From assembly GCA_900315155.1 (NCBI GenBank), contig OMYB01000004.1:1-64000 (forward strand): a stretch of DNA of 64,000 bases. The letters are read 5' to 3'. A program made the translations under genes and the position numbers. The stretch is from an uncultured Selenomonadales bacterium (GTDB lineage: Bacteria > Bacillota > Negativicutes > Selenomonadales > Selenomonadaceae). Shown here one piece after another: positions 35,944 through 43,196 of this stretch; the first letter of the stretch is position 1; every line of letters begins with the position of its first letter. Below the pieces are notes generated by a model. It was not told the origin of the DNA, did no database searches, and was given only the letters and a program-made list of their open reading frames with translations.

Positions 35944-36496
35944 AAAGAAATTTTATGATGCTTCTATCCGTGCAATCGATCCTTTTCGTATGATTGTATT
36001 TTACGAGACGCTGCGTCAGCCTGTGTCGATTTATGCCGACTACAACCGTGTTCGGGAGGAAGTCATGGCACTTCAGCCATATTTGCGGGCATGGCTGGAT
36101 CATCCGGATACGCTGTGCCATTTCGATGCAGTATCGGACAATTTCCTCTTTGTGCCCGGTCGTGAGAAGCCGATTCTCATTGATTGGGAGTATGCCGGGC
36201 TTTGCGATCCTTTGGTGGATGTCGCGATGTTTGCTATTTATGCTGGCTATGATGCGGAGAAGATCGATCGTCTTATCTCGATGTATTTTGGCCGGGAGCC
36301 GGAGCTGTTGGAACGGGCACGCATTTATGCTTACGTGGCGATTGGCGGATTGTTATGGAGCAATTGGTGTGAGTACAAGATGACATTTGGTATCACTTTT
36401 GGAGCTTATGCGGAGCAGCAGTATCGTTATGCAGCGGAGTATGCCTCGCGGGCTGCAGAGCTCTTTGCTGAGGATAAGGGCGGCGATGGACGTTGA
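35840..36496 (+). CDS. Choline/ethanolamine kinase (LicA-type), C-terminal part separated by a frameshift
   Basis: This frame holds the kinase C-lobe that belongs to the upstream ORF. The true reading begins after the G tract (35874), with ARVCNSKEMEDVRYCMDRLRSFHEKKF. The catalytic Brenner-type motif is CHFDAVSDNFLF (HxDxxxxN) and the metal-binding motif is LIDWEYAGLCDP. The open frame nominally begins at 35840, but its first 12 codons are a frame artefact, so independent translation is doubtful. Together with the first part it would make about 560 residues, a LicC-LicA fusion that phosphorylates choline and activates it to CDP-choline. The LicB-like gene overlaps its stop. Confidence 0.7.
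   Translation: MDIRFLSTMGGARVCNSKEMEDVRYCMDRLRSFHEKKFYDASIRAIDPFRMIVFYETLRQPVSIYADYNRVREEVMALQPYLRAWLDHPDTLCHFDAVSDNFLFVPGREKPILIDWEYAGLCDPLVDVAMFAIYAGYDAEKIDRLISMYFGREPELLERARIYAYVAIGGLLWSNWCEYKMTFGITFGAYAEQQYRYAAEYASRAAELFAEDKGGDGR
35866..35873 (+). repeat. Run of eight G inside the choline-kinase reading frame
   Basis: A homopolymer of eight G separates the two in-register halves of the LicC-LicA gene. With eight G the frame is off; with seven it reads YYGGARV, matching the family. Such tracts gain and lose bases by slippage, a known switch for surface-glycan genes in other bacteria. A sequencing indel is the alternative. Confidence 0.85.
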
Positions 36497-37428
36497 AGCG
36501 GTATTCCTTTTGGATTTTCCTTGGATTGTTGAGTGGTTTTCTCTGGGGTGTCAACAATGTCCTATATGCTGCGGGATATACGGCCGGGATGGCGACAGGG
36601 AGTAGGACTTTTGTCGATGCCGCCCTGTTGTTCCCATTGGCTTGCACAGCTGTCAATGATTCCAGTGCGGCAGCTGCGCTGCTGATTGCCCATGGACGGA
36701 GCGGGAAATGGCACCACATGACTCAGCAGCTGCGGAAGAAGGGCAGTCGATATCTTTGTTTGGCGGCTCTGCTCGGTGGACCTGTCGGGCAGTTTACCTA
36801 TTGTCTCGGCATCATTTGGGCTGGTGCGGCCTATGCATTGGCTTTTTCGGCGCTTTATCCTGTCGTTGGATGCTTGCTGGCTGCGTGGTTCCTTCATCAG
36901 AGGATTACGATGCGGATGTGGATCGGTATTGTGTTGGCAGTCGGTGGAGCTGTATTGACAGGCTTCGAACCGCCAGAAGGCGTGCCGGCCACGTTGCCGC
37001 TGGGGATTGCGACAGCATGCACAGCGGCCGTTTGCTGGGGGAGTGAGATCGTATTAGCAGTGAAAGGGATGGAGTGTGAGATTTCCCCTGAGTCGGCTAT
37101 CACGCTCAGAGAATGCATTTCTGGCAGTGTCCTTATGCTGCTGGTATTACTTGTTCTGCCGGGGCAGCCGGTCATGGCAGAACTCATAAGCAAGCCGGAG
37201 GTCCTGAAGTTCTTTGTGCTGGCCAGCGTTTCAGCGGGTGTTTCTTACTTCCTTTGGTATGCGGTTAATCATACCATTGGTTGCGCAAGGGGGATGGCCG
37301 CAAATACCACATATGTGATTTGGGGTGTTCTATTGCAGGTCTTTTTTACGGAGATCGGGATAACGCCAGCTATTCTGGTCGGCTGTGTTCTCGTATTTTT
37401 GGGGGTGGTACTTGTTTCGTGGGAGTGA
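36493..37428 (+). CDS. LicB-like choline transporter (DMT/EamA family)
   Basis: This is a 311-residue membrane protein with about ten hydrophobic segments in two EamA repeats, for example FWIFLGLLSGFLWGVNNVLYAAGY at the start, AAYALAFSALYPVVGCLLAAWFL, MWIGIVLAVGGAVLTGF and ILVGCVLVFLGVVLVSW at the end. The family is drug/metabolite transporters, and its place directly after the LicC-LicA gene (TTG start overlapping the stop) identifies it as LicB-like. It would import choline for phosphocholine decoration of a surface glycan. Specificity is inferred from context only. A strong hairpin terminator follows at 37465. Confidence 0.75.
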   Translation: MKRYSFWIFLGLLSGFLWGVNNVLYAAGYTAGMATGSRTFVDAALLFPLACTAVNDSSAAAALLIAHGRSGKWHHMTQQLRKKGSRYLCLAALLGGPVGQFTYCLGIIWAGAAYALAFSALYPVVGCLLAAWFLHQRITMRMWIGIVLAVGGAVLTGFEPPEGVPATLPLGIATACTAAVCWGSEIVLAVKGMECEISPESAITLRECISGSVLMLLVLLVLPGQPVMAELISKPEVLKFFVLASVSAGVSYFLWYAVNHTIGCARGMAANTTYVIWGVLLQVFFTEIGITPAILVGCVLVFLGVVLVSWE

Positions 37429-37464
37429 TATGGTTTCGTTGGCGGATGCAAGCAGGTAAAAAAA

Positions 37465-37488
37465 CGTTCCCGGCGTATGCCGGGAACG
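37465..37488 (+). terminator. Rho-independent terminator of the glycan/lic operon
   Basis: The 10-bp stem CGTTCCCGGC (37465-37474) pairs with GCCGGGAACG (37479-37488) around a 4-base loop, followed by GTGCATTTTTAT. An A run in front means it may work on both strands. Confidence 0.85.
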
Positions 37489-37514
37489 GTGCATTTTTAT
37501 ACGATGGATTTATA

Positions 37515-37543
37515 TTGACGCGGACAAAGTTGCATGTTAAGAT
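37515..37543 (+). promoter_or_regulatory. Promoter of the small-peptide toxin mRNA
   Basis: TTGACG (37515-37520) and TAAGAT (37538-37543) are separated by exactly 17 bases. This would start a transcript near 37550 that carries the 21-codon hydrophobic peptide and ends at the shared hairpin at 37689-37722. Confidence 0.7.
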
Positions 37544-37626
37544 GTTCGCATGGGAGCTGCCATAACGGTAGGCGGTTGGTCAAGCCTCGCAGAAAGGTCG
37601 AAATACCTTGACGGGAGGTGAAGCCC

Positions 37627-37692
37627 GTGAATGATATCATCATGGTTTTATTCCTGATGCTCTGCATTCTGGTTGTCATAAAACAACAATAA
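37627..37692 (+). CDS. 21-residue hydrophobic peptide, probable type I toxin
   Basis: A GTG-initiated frame encodes VNDIIMVLFLMLCILVVIKQQ. It has one membrane-spanning hydrophobic stretch with a charged, polar end, as in holin-like and Fst-type toxins. The ribosome binding site is excellent: GGAGGTG at 37614-37620, 6 bases before the GTG. It has its own promoter (37515) and terminator. A strong promoter pointing towards it from the other side (37792-37820, minus strand) would make an RNA ending on the same hairpin, the arrangement of type I toxin-antitoxin loci. The peptide resembles no named toxin I can cite. Confidence 0.65.
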   Translation: MNDIIMVLFLMLCILVVIKQQ

Positions 37693-37787
37693 CCGCCCCG
37701 GTCTACCAAACTAGGCGGTTATCGTTTGAAACATAACGTTTAATCAACTAGCGAGGTTGCCAACCGTCTATCGGTGGCTTCCTTTGT
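37680..37787 (-). ncRNA. Predicted antisense RNA of the type I toxin cassette
   Basis: On the minus strand, TTGCAA (37815-37820) and TATAAT (reading 37797-37792) are exactly 17 bases apart, giving a transcript that starts near 37786 and runs left into the shared hairpin. No open frame of note lies in it. It would be complementary to the 3' end of the toxin mRNA. Ends are estimated. Confidence 0.55.
37689..37722. terminator. Bidirectional terminator shared by toxin mRNA and antisense RNA
   Basis: ATAACCGCC (37689-37697) pairs with GGCGGTTAT (37714-37722) around a 16-base loop. On the plus strand CGTTT follows; on the minus strand TGTTGTTTT follows. Transcripts from either side would therefore end here and be complementary over the hairpin. 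Confidence 0.75.
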
Positions 37788-37791
37788 CTAT

Positions 37792-37820
37792 ATTATAATA
37801 TGTGGTATTGCGGATTGCAA
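37792..37820 (-). promoter_or_regulatory. Promoter of the predicted antisense RNA
   Basis: Read on the minus strand, TTGCAA, a 17-base spacer and a consensus TATAAT form one of the best-looking promoters in the window, yet no gene lies downstream except the hairpin shared with the toxin. Confidence 0.7.
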
Positions 37821-37985
37821 GAAGGAATATGCAGTGGTATCTTGACAGAATTCGGGAAATGGCTAAATTGGAAATCAAACGGATGTCGAATTCACCGGAT
37901 TACGGATGCTTTTATCAGCGCTTCCTGGTGAGTATGTTATAATGTAGTGTAGCAGGCAGAAGTGCTAGAAAAGGGGAGATACTAT

Positions 37986-38552
37986 ATGGATAATCTTGCA
38001 AGAAAGGAACCACCACGCACGGAAATCATTGCAGGTAAAACTGTACTGATGTCACCGCGTCCCTTGATAAGGCACACTTTAGTTGCCAGTAATATATACT
38101 ATATTTTTGCCAAATATCTCCATGGCAAGACTTGCGTACCATTTGCCGATGGCGTTGATGTACATCTGAATGAGCAGAATTGGTTTGTACCGGATGCCAT
38201 GATTGTCTGCAATCCGGATATCATCAAAGAAAATGGTATCTATGGTGCGCCGGATCTCGTGGTGGAGGTGATTTCACCGTCCACGATGCGCTACGACCGC
38301 GGTCCCAAGATGCAGGCCTACGCCAAAGCGGGCGTCAAGGAGTACTGGCTCGTCACGCCACTGGCGCGTTCCGTGGAGGTTTATCTGAATCATGGTGGCG
38401 TTTTTGAGATTGATGAGACCTATGCTGTATATTCGGAGGCCGACCTGAGCGTGATGAATGATGAGGAAAAGGCCGCCATCAAGCCACAAATCAAAGTGTC
38501 CCTGTACGACGATTTGCTGGTGAACGTCGAGGATGTTTTCTACCGACTCTGA
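37986..38552 (+). CDS. Uma2-family PD-(D/E)XK endonuclease-like protein
   Basis: This is a 188-residue protein of the Uma2 family, PD-(D/E)XK nuclease-fold proteins of unknown role that are often found in many copies. Core elements are visible: FADGVDVHLNEQNWFVPDAMIVCNPD, GIYGAPDLVVEVISPST (the D and E of the active site) and KMQAYAKAGVKEYWLV (the K). The ATG at 37986 has AAGGGGAG 8 bases ahead. An extended -10 box (TGTTATAAT, 37935-37943) lies 43 bases upstream. A decayed copy of the same gene is at 1822-1929. It may be an independently mobile element; no terminal repeats were seen. Confidence 0.8.
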   Translation: MDNLARKEPPRTEIIAGKTVLMSPRPLIRHTLVASNIYYIFAKYLHGKTCVPFADGVDVHLNEQNWFVPDAMIVCNPDIIKENGIYGAPDLVVEVISPSTMRYDRGPKMQAYAKAGVKEYWLVTPLARSVEVYLNHGGVFEIDETYAVYSEADLSVMNDEEKAAIKPQIKVSLYDDLLVNVEDVFYRL

Positions 38553-38617
38553 GTACCATGTCGATTTTCCCTGTGGCACGTAGAATAAATAGGGGAAGAT
38601 AAAGCGAGAGGTGGAGT

Positions 38618-39613
38618 ATGATGCAGACGGTGGGACTTTCCGTGATTGTGCCGATGTATAACCGGCGGAAGTATATCGAGGAGTGTCTTGACAGTATTTT
38701 GACGCAGACGTATCGGGATCTGGAGGTCATCGTGGTCGATGACGGCTCGACGGATGGCAGTGATGCGCTGGTCGAGGAAAAATACGGGCGGGATCCGCGC
38801 GTGGTCCTGACGCGGCAGGCGAATCAGGGGGCGGGCATGGCGCGCAACCGCGGCCTGGAACTGGCACATGGGAAATATGTCACTTTTGTGGACAGTGACG
38901 ATTTTCTCGGTCGGGAAGGCTTTGCCTATATGGTGGCTCTGGCAGAAAAAGAACAGGCCGATGTGGTATATTCGATGAATAACTATATCGTGCGTGATGG
39001 AGAGTACACCTTGCAGGAATCCAGTTCCCTGGCTCCAGGCATTCGTGAACATTTTGCCTTGCCGGATGCGTTGGAGGGAAGGCTGGAATTTTACCAGCAG
39101 TATCCGATCCTGGCGGTGTGGAACAAGCTCTTCCGGCGGGATTTCCTGGAGCGTTACGCGATCCGCTGTTCCTCCCTGCCTTATCGTGAAGAGGCGAGCT
39201 TTGCGATTCCCTGCCTGTTTCGCGCCGGGCGGTATGTCGTGACGCCGTTCCGGTATTACGTCTACCGAGTGTCCCCAGGGTCTGTCGTGCGCGGGCATAA
39301 AACGCTGGATGATGTCGAGAAGCTGATTCGGATGATTCCCCCGCTGTTGCAGGGGATTACCGATGTGTTGAAGGGTATCCCTGCGTTTGATCAGCACCCT
39401 GCGTATGTGCGCGCGGTGAAGGAGCGGCAGCTGGGCGATCTCTTTGCCATGATGCGGGCCTGGAACTGGTACCCCATCCCCGAGGAGTCGAAAGCGCTGG
39501 TCAAAGACGTCATGGAGGAGGCTTTTGCCGCCTTCGATGCGCCACAGGCTTTCCTGCTGCAGTATTTGTTCTTCCACTACAATGAAAGCCAGTGGCAGAT
39601 AGAGTCGAGGTAG
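38618..39613 (+). CDS. GT2-type glycosyltransferase
   Basis: This 331-residue GT-A enzyme has LSVIVPMYNRRKYIEECLDSIL at the N terminus, then VIVVDDGSTDGSD, GAGMARNRGLELAHGKY and VTFVDSDDFL (DxD metal site), giving a typical GT2 domain in the first 220 residues. The C-terminal 100 residues are helical. AGAGGTGGAG precedes the ATG; two adjacent ATG codons allow a start at 38618 or 38621. It is followed by a GT41 gene about 35 bases on, so the two may be one operon. Confidence 0.85.
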   Translation: MMQTVGLSVIVPMYNRRKYIEECLDSILTQTYRDLEVIVVDDGSTDGSDALVEEKYGRDPRVVLTRQANQGAGMARNRGLELAHGKYVTFVDSDDFLGREGFAYMVALAEKEQADVVYSMNNYIVRDGEYTLQESSSLAPGIREHFALPDALEGRLEFYQQYPILAVWNKLFRRDFLERYAIRCSSLPYREEASFAIPCLFRAGRYVVTPFRYYVYRVSPGSVVRGHKTLDDVEKLIRMIPPLLQGITDVLKGIPAFDQHPAYVRAVKERQLGDLFAMMRAWNWYPIPEESKALVKDVMEEAFAAFDAPQAFLLQYLFFHYNESQWQIESR

Positions 39614-39647
39614 TTTTTCGTTCCATGCAGGGAAACAGGGAGAGTCC

Positions 39648-41237
39648 ATGATGAATCGTTTGGATGCGTATCAAACAGCGTATTGCCTTTGGAAAACGGG
39701 AAAGCTCGCGGAGGCGGAGCGGGGGCTGCGGGAAATGTGGCAGAGGTCGGGGGCGCGGTCGCTGCGGGAGGCGCTGCTGCTCGCCTATGTCCTGCGGGAT
39801 GGCAAGCGGTACGTGAGCCAGGCGGACTGGCTGCGGCAGCTGCTGGCGGAGTTTGCGGCGTCGCCGGAGAAAAATTTCCTTGCGGAGGCGTGGAGACTGC
39901 TCGGCGGGGCGCTGCGGCGGCTCGGGGCGGCGCAGGAGGCCGTGGAGGCGTTTTTGCAGTCGATCGCGCTGGAGCCGGATCCGGAGCAAAAGCTCGTCGA
40001 GTGCAGCAATGCGATCTTTGCTGCGAATGCGGTTTCGGGGGATAGCTGCGAGCTGTTTCATAAGCTTTATGCGAAGTATCAGGAACTGCTGGATGCCTTG
40101 CATGTCGTGTCCTATCCAAAGCCTTCGTGGCATCATGAGAAAATCCGCGTGGGCTATCTGTCGGCCGATCTGCGGGATCATGCGGTCGCGCAGTTTGTAC
40201 AGCCACTGTTTCAGCAGTATGATGCGAATCGGTTCGAGGTGTATGTGTACTCGCTCGTCCCGCAGCCGGATTCGGTCACGGAGGCGCTGCGGCAAAGTCC
40301 CGTTATTTGGCGCGACGTTGCTCATATTGCGTCGTTTGGGGCGCTGGCGGAGCGGATTCGCGCGGATGAAATCGATATCCTCTTTGATCTCGGAGGACAT
40401 TCTAGCCGCAATGTACTGCCGGTCTTTGCGTGGCGGGCGGCACGGGTGCAGATTTCGGGCATCGGGTATTTCAACAGCACGGGCATCCGGCAGACGGATG
40501 GGTTTTTGACCGATGCATACTGCTCGCCGGAGGCGTTGTCGCCGTATTTTGTAGAGCCGCTGCTGCGCCTGCCGCACAGCCACTTTTGCTATGCGCCGTT
40601 TTCGCGGTTCCCGGATATCGGGGCATTGGCGGCGGATCGGCAGGGGCATATCACGTTTGGCTGTTTCAATAATTTTGCCAAAGTGACGGACGAGATGCTG
40701 CGGCTTTGGGCACGGATTTTGCAGGCGGTGCCGGGATCGCATCTGCTCCTGAAGCATGAGCTGTTTGACTCAGTAGAAGGGCGCGCGTATACGGTAAAAC
40801 GCATGCAGTCATGCGGTGTGCCTGTGGAGCGCGTGGAGATGCGCGGCCTGTCACGCGACTACCTCGCGCAGTACCGTGATATGGATATCGCCCTCGACAC
40901 GAGCCCGTACCCGGGCGGACTCACGACCTGCGAGGCACTCTGCATGGGCGTGCCGGTCGTCACGCTCACGGGCGGGCGGCACGGTGCGCGGTTCGGGTAC
41001 AGCTTCCTGAGCAATCTCGGCATGCCGGAACTGGCAGCAGCGACGCCCGAGGCCTATATCGCACTCGCCGTGCAGCTGGCTGGTGACCGCGAGCTCCTGC
41101 ATGTCCTGCATCAGCAGCTGCGGCCAGTGATGCTGCGGTCGCCTATCATGAATGGGGCAGCGTACATGCGGGATTTGGAAGGAATCTATATGGAACAACT
41201 TCACCAGGCGGAGAAAACAGGAGGAAGCTGGGCATGA
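39648..41237 (+). CDS. O-GlcNAc-transferase-like (GT41) glycosyltransferase with TPR-like N terminus
   Basis: The 529-residue protein has a short TPR-like N terminus (AYCLWKTGKLAEAERGLREMW; LGGALRRLGAAQEAVEAFLQSIALEP) and a GT41 catalytic region: RVGYLSADLRDHAVAQFVQPLF, DILFDLGGHSSRNVLPVFAWRAARVQISGIGYFNSTGI, TFGCFNNFAKVTDEMLRLWARIL, LDTSPYPGGLTTCEALCMGVPVVTLTGGRHGARFG. These match SPINDLY/OGT C-terminal blocks, including the histidine near the donor site. Such bacterial proteins often glycosylate flagellin or adhesins. It shares its architecture with the gene at 53226. No signal peptide. Confidence 0.85.
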   Translation: MMNRLDAYQTAYCLWKTGKLAEAERGLREMWQRSGARSLREALLLAYVLRDGKRYVSQADWLRQLLAEFAASPEKNFLAEAWRLLGGALRRLGAAQEAVEAFLQSIALEPDPEQKLVECSNAIFAANAVSGDSCELFHKLYAKYQELLDALHVVSYPKPSWHHEKIRVGYLSADLRDHAVAQFVQPLFQQYDANRFEVYVYSLVPQPDSVTEALRQSPVIWRDVAHIASFGALAERIRADEIDILFDLGGHSSRNVLPVFAWRAARVQISGIGYFNSTGIRQTDGFLTDAYCSPEALSPYFVEPLLRLPHSHFCYAPFSRFPDIGALAADRQGHITFGCFNNFAKVTDEMLRLWARILQAVPGSHLLLKHELFDSVEGRAYTVKRMQSCGVPVERVEMRGLSRDYLAQYRDMDIALDTSPYPGGLTTCEALCMGVPVVTLTGGRHGARFGYSFLSNLGMPELAAATPEAYIALAVQLAGDRELLHVLHQQLRPVMLRSPIMNGAAYMRDLEGIYMEQLHQAEKTGGSWA

Positions 41238-41241
41238 AACG

Positions 41242-41856
41242 ATGACGCAGTTTATTTTTGACCTGGATGGGACGTTGACCCGGCAAGAGACGCTGCCGCT
41301 CATTGCTGAGCAGTTTCATGTGCAGGAGGATATCGCGGCCTTGACGGAGCGGACGCTGCGGGGGGAGATTCCTTTTACGGCGTCGTTCCGACGGCGGGTG
41401 GAACTGCTGAAGGGGTTCCCCGTGGATGAGATCGACAGGCTGCTGGCGCAGGTCGGGCTGCATGAGCAGGTATTGCGGTTCATACAGGGGCATGCGGATT
41501 GCTGCTGCATCGCGACGGGGAATCTGGGCGCGTGGGTGCATGGGCTGGTGGAGCGGATCGGGTGCCCGTGTTTCTGCTCGGAGGCAGAGGTCGTGGATAA
41601 CCGCGTCTCGCGTCTGGTGCGCATCCTGAGAAAAGAGGAGGTTGTCCGGCGGTATCAGGCGGCGGGGCGGCGCGTCGTTTTTATCGGCGATGGGCACAAC
41701 GATGCCGGGGCGATGCGGCAGGCGGATATCGCCATCGCCTCAGCGCTGACGCACCCGCCGGTCCCGAGCGTCATCCGGGAGACCGATTATCTCGCCTCGA
41801 CGGAGGCGGGATTGTGTCGCAGGCTGGAGCAGCTTCTGCATGAGGAAAATGAATAG
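41242..41856 (+). CDS. HAD-IB-type phosphatase (SerB-like)
   Basis: This 204-residue HAD phosphatase has FDLDGTLTRQET at the N terminus (motif I DxDGT), CIATGNLGAWV as motif II (threonine) and VFIGDGHNDAGAMRQADIAIAS as motif IV. A lysine near KEEVVRRY fits motif III. The layout is that of the HAD-IB group (phosphoserine phosphatase-like), with the four-helix cap at about 20-80. The substrate is unknown; it may act in the preceding glycosyl pathway. The ATG at 41242 lies 4 bases after the GT41 stop. A strong terminator follows. Confidence 0.75.
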   Translation: MTQFIFDLDGTLTRQETLPLIAEQFHVQEDIAALTERTLRGEIPFTASFRRRVELLKGFPVDEIDRLLAQVGLHEQVLRFIQGHADCCCIATGNLGAWVHGLVERIGCPCFCSEAEVVDNRVSRLVRILRKEEVVRRYQAAGRRVVFIGDGHNDAGAMRQADIAIASALTHPPVPSVIRETDYLASTEAGLCRRLEQLLHEENE

Positions 41857-41880
41857 CCCGGGTGGCTCAGAATAGAAAAG

Positions 41881-41927
41881 AAAAGGCTCTGCGAACGCCG
41901 ATGGATTCGGCGCTCACAGAGCCTTTT
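41881..41927. terminator. Bidirectional terminator between the HAD gene and trpS
   Basis: AAAAGGCTCTG (41881-41891) pairs with CAGAGCCTTTT (41917-41927) with an inner GC-rich stem. T runs follow on both strands, so it serves both converging genes. Confidence 0.85.
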
Positions 41928-41966
41928 GTGTGTTTCTGTTTGCGTAGCGTTATGCCGTTTTGCGTA

Positions 41967-42995
41967 TCAGCGCTTTTCGAGCAGGAGGCCGACGCGCTTT
42001 TTCACTTTCGTCAGCGTCTTGTTCGCGATGTAGGTCGCGCGCTCGGCGCCTTTGCGCATCTCCTCCTCGAGGTAGGCGCGGTCGTTCATGATGCGCTGGA
42101 AGTTCTCGCGTACGGGGCGCAGCTCCTCGGCCACGGCCTCGCCGACGGCCAGTTTGAAGTCGCCGTAGCCTTTGCCTGCGAACTCCGCCGTGATTGCGTC
42201 CATACTCTTGCCCGTGACGGCGCTGTAGATCGTCATGAGGTTGTTGATGCCATCCTTGCCTTCGCGGTAGCAGACCTCGGCCTCGCTGTCCGTGACGGCG
42301 CTCTTGAATTTCTTGATGATGACATTTTCGTCGTCGAGGATGGAGATCGTGGCTTTCGGGTTCGTGTCGGACTTGCTCATCTTGCTCGTCGGATCCTGCA
42401 GGCTCATGATGCGCGCGCCCGCTTTCGGATAGTAGCCCTCCGGCAGCTTGAACGTCTCGCCGTACGTGTGGTTGAACCGCGTCGCGACGTCGCGCGTGAA
42501 CTCGAGGTGCTGCGTCTGGTCGGCGCCGACGGGGACGTAGTCGGCCTGGTAGAGCAGGATGTCGCCCGCCATGAGCGACGGATAGGTAAAGAGACCCGCG
42601 TTGATGTTCTCCGGGTGCTTCGCGGATTTGTCCTTGAACTGCGTCATGCGGGAGAGCTCACCGAACTGCGAGCAGCAATCCATGATCCAGCCCATCTCCG
42701 CGTGGCATTTGTTGTGGCTCTGCACGAACACGAGGCTTTTCTCCGTGTCGATGCCGCAGGCCAGCAGCAGCGCAAAGGCCTGCCGCGTCTGCTCGCGGCG
42801 TTTCTGCGGGTCGATGTGGATCGTCAGGGAGTGCAGATCGGCGATGAAATAGTAGCAGTTGTACTGCTCCTGGATCACGCGCCAGTTGCGCACGGCACCG
42901 AGGTAGTTGCCGAGCGTGAATACGCCCGTCGGCTGGATGCCGGAGAGGATGATCTTCTTTTCGTTCTTTTCCTGTGCGGATGTATTTTCAGACAT
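41967..42995 (-). CDS. trpS: Tryptophanyl-tRNA synthetase
   Basis: TrpS charges tRNA-Trp with tryptophan in the cytosol. The 342-residue protein has the class I signature PTGVFTLGNYLGAV (HIGH-like, after the ILSGIQ strand) and KMSKSD (KMSKS loop). Other TrpS blocks are YFIADLHSLT, TYPSLMAGDILLYQADYVPVGADQTQHLEFTRDVA and KTLTKVKKRVGL. The start MSENTS (42995) is preferred because AAGGAG lies 8 bases ahead of it; an ATG two codons earlier is too close. The gene is convergent to the HAD gene and divergent from the LacI regulator. Confidence 0.95.
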   Translation of the reverse strand: MSENTSAQEKNEKKIILSGIQPTGVFTLGNYLGAVRNWRVIQEQYNCYYFIADLHSLTIHIDPQKRREQTRQAFALLLACGIDTEKSLVFVQSHNKCHAEMGWIMDCCSQFGELSRMTQFKDKSAKHPENINAGLFTYPSLMAGDILLYQADYVPVGADQTQHLEFTRDVATRFNHTYGETFKLPEGYYPKAGARIMSLQDPTSKMSKSDTNPKATISILDDENVIIKKFKSAVTDSEAEVCYREGKDGINNLMTIYSAVTGKSMDAITAEFAGKGYGDFKLAVGEAVAEELRPVRENFQRIMNDRAYLEEEMRKGAERATYIANKTLTKVKKRVGLLLEKR

Positions 42996-43107
42996 AGTCA
43001 TTTCTCCTTTGATAAAATGAATACTTCCTTGATTATAGCACGTTTTGCCCCTGGATGCAGGGAAAACTGGGAGACGCAAAAATTTTGTAAAAAAATTTCA
43101 AAATCAC

Positions 43108-43156
43108 TGGACAAATTTGATGGAATGCGTTATAGTAATAATTGTGAAACGGTTTC
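43108..43156 (+). promoter_or_regulatory. Promoter and LacI-type operator of the kdg regulator
   Basis: TGGACA (43108-43113), a 17-base spacer and TATAGT (43131-43136) form the promoter. Just downstream, at the expected start of transcription, GAAACGGTTTC (43146-43156) is a palindrome about a central base of the LacI type. A related half, TGAAACCGT, lies at 43167-43175. This suggests autorepression. Confidence 0.7.
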
Positions 43157-43196
43157 GTAAAGGTTCTGAAACCGTACAACCAAAGGAGTGAAGCAG

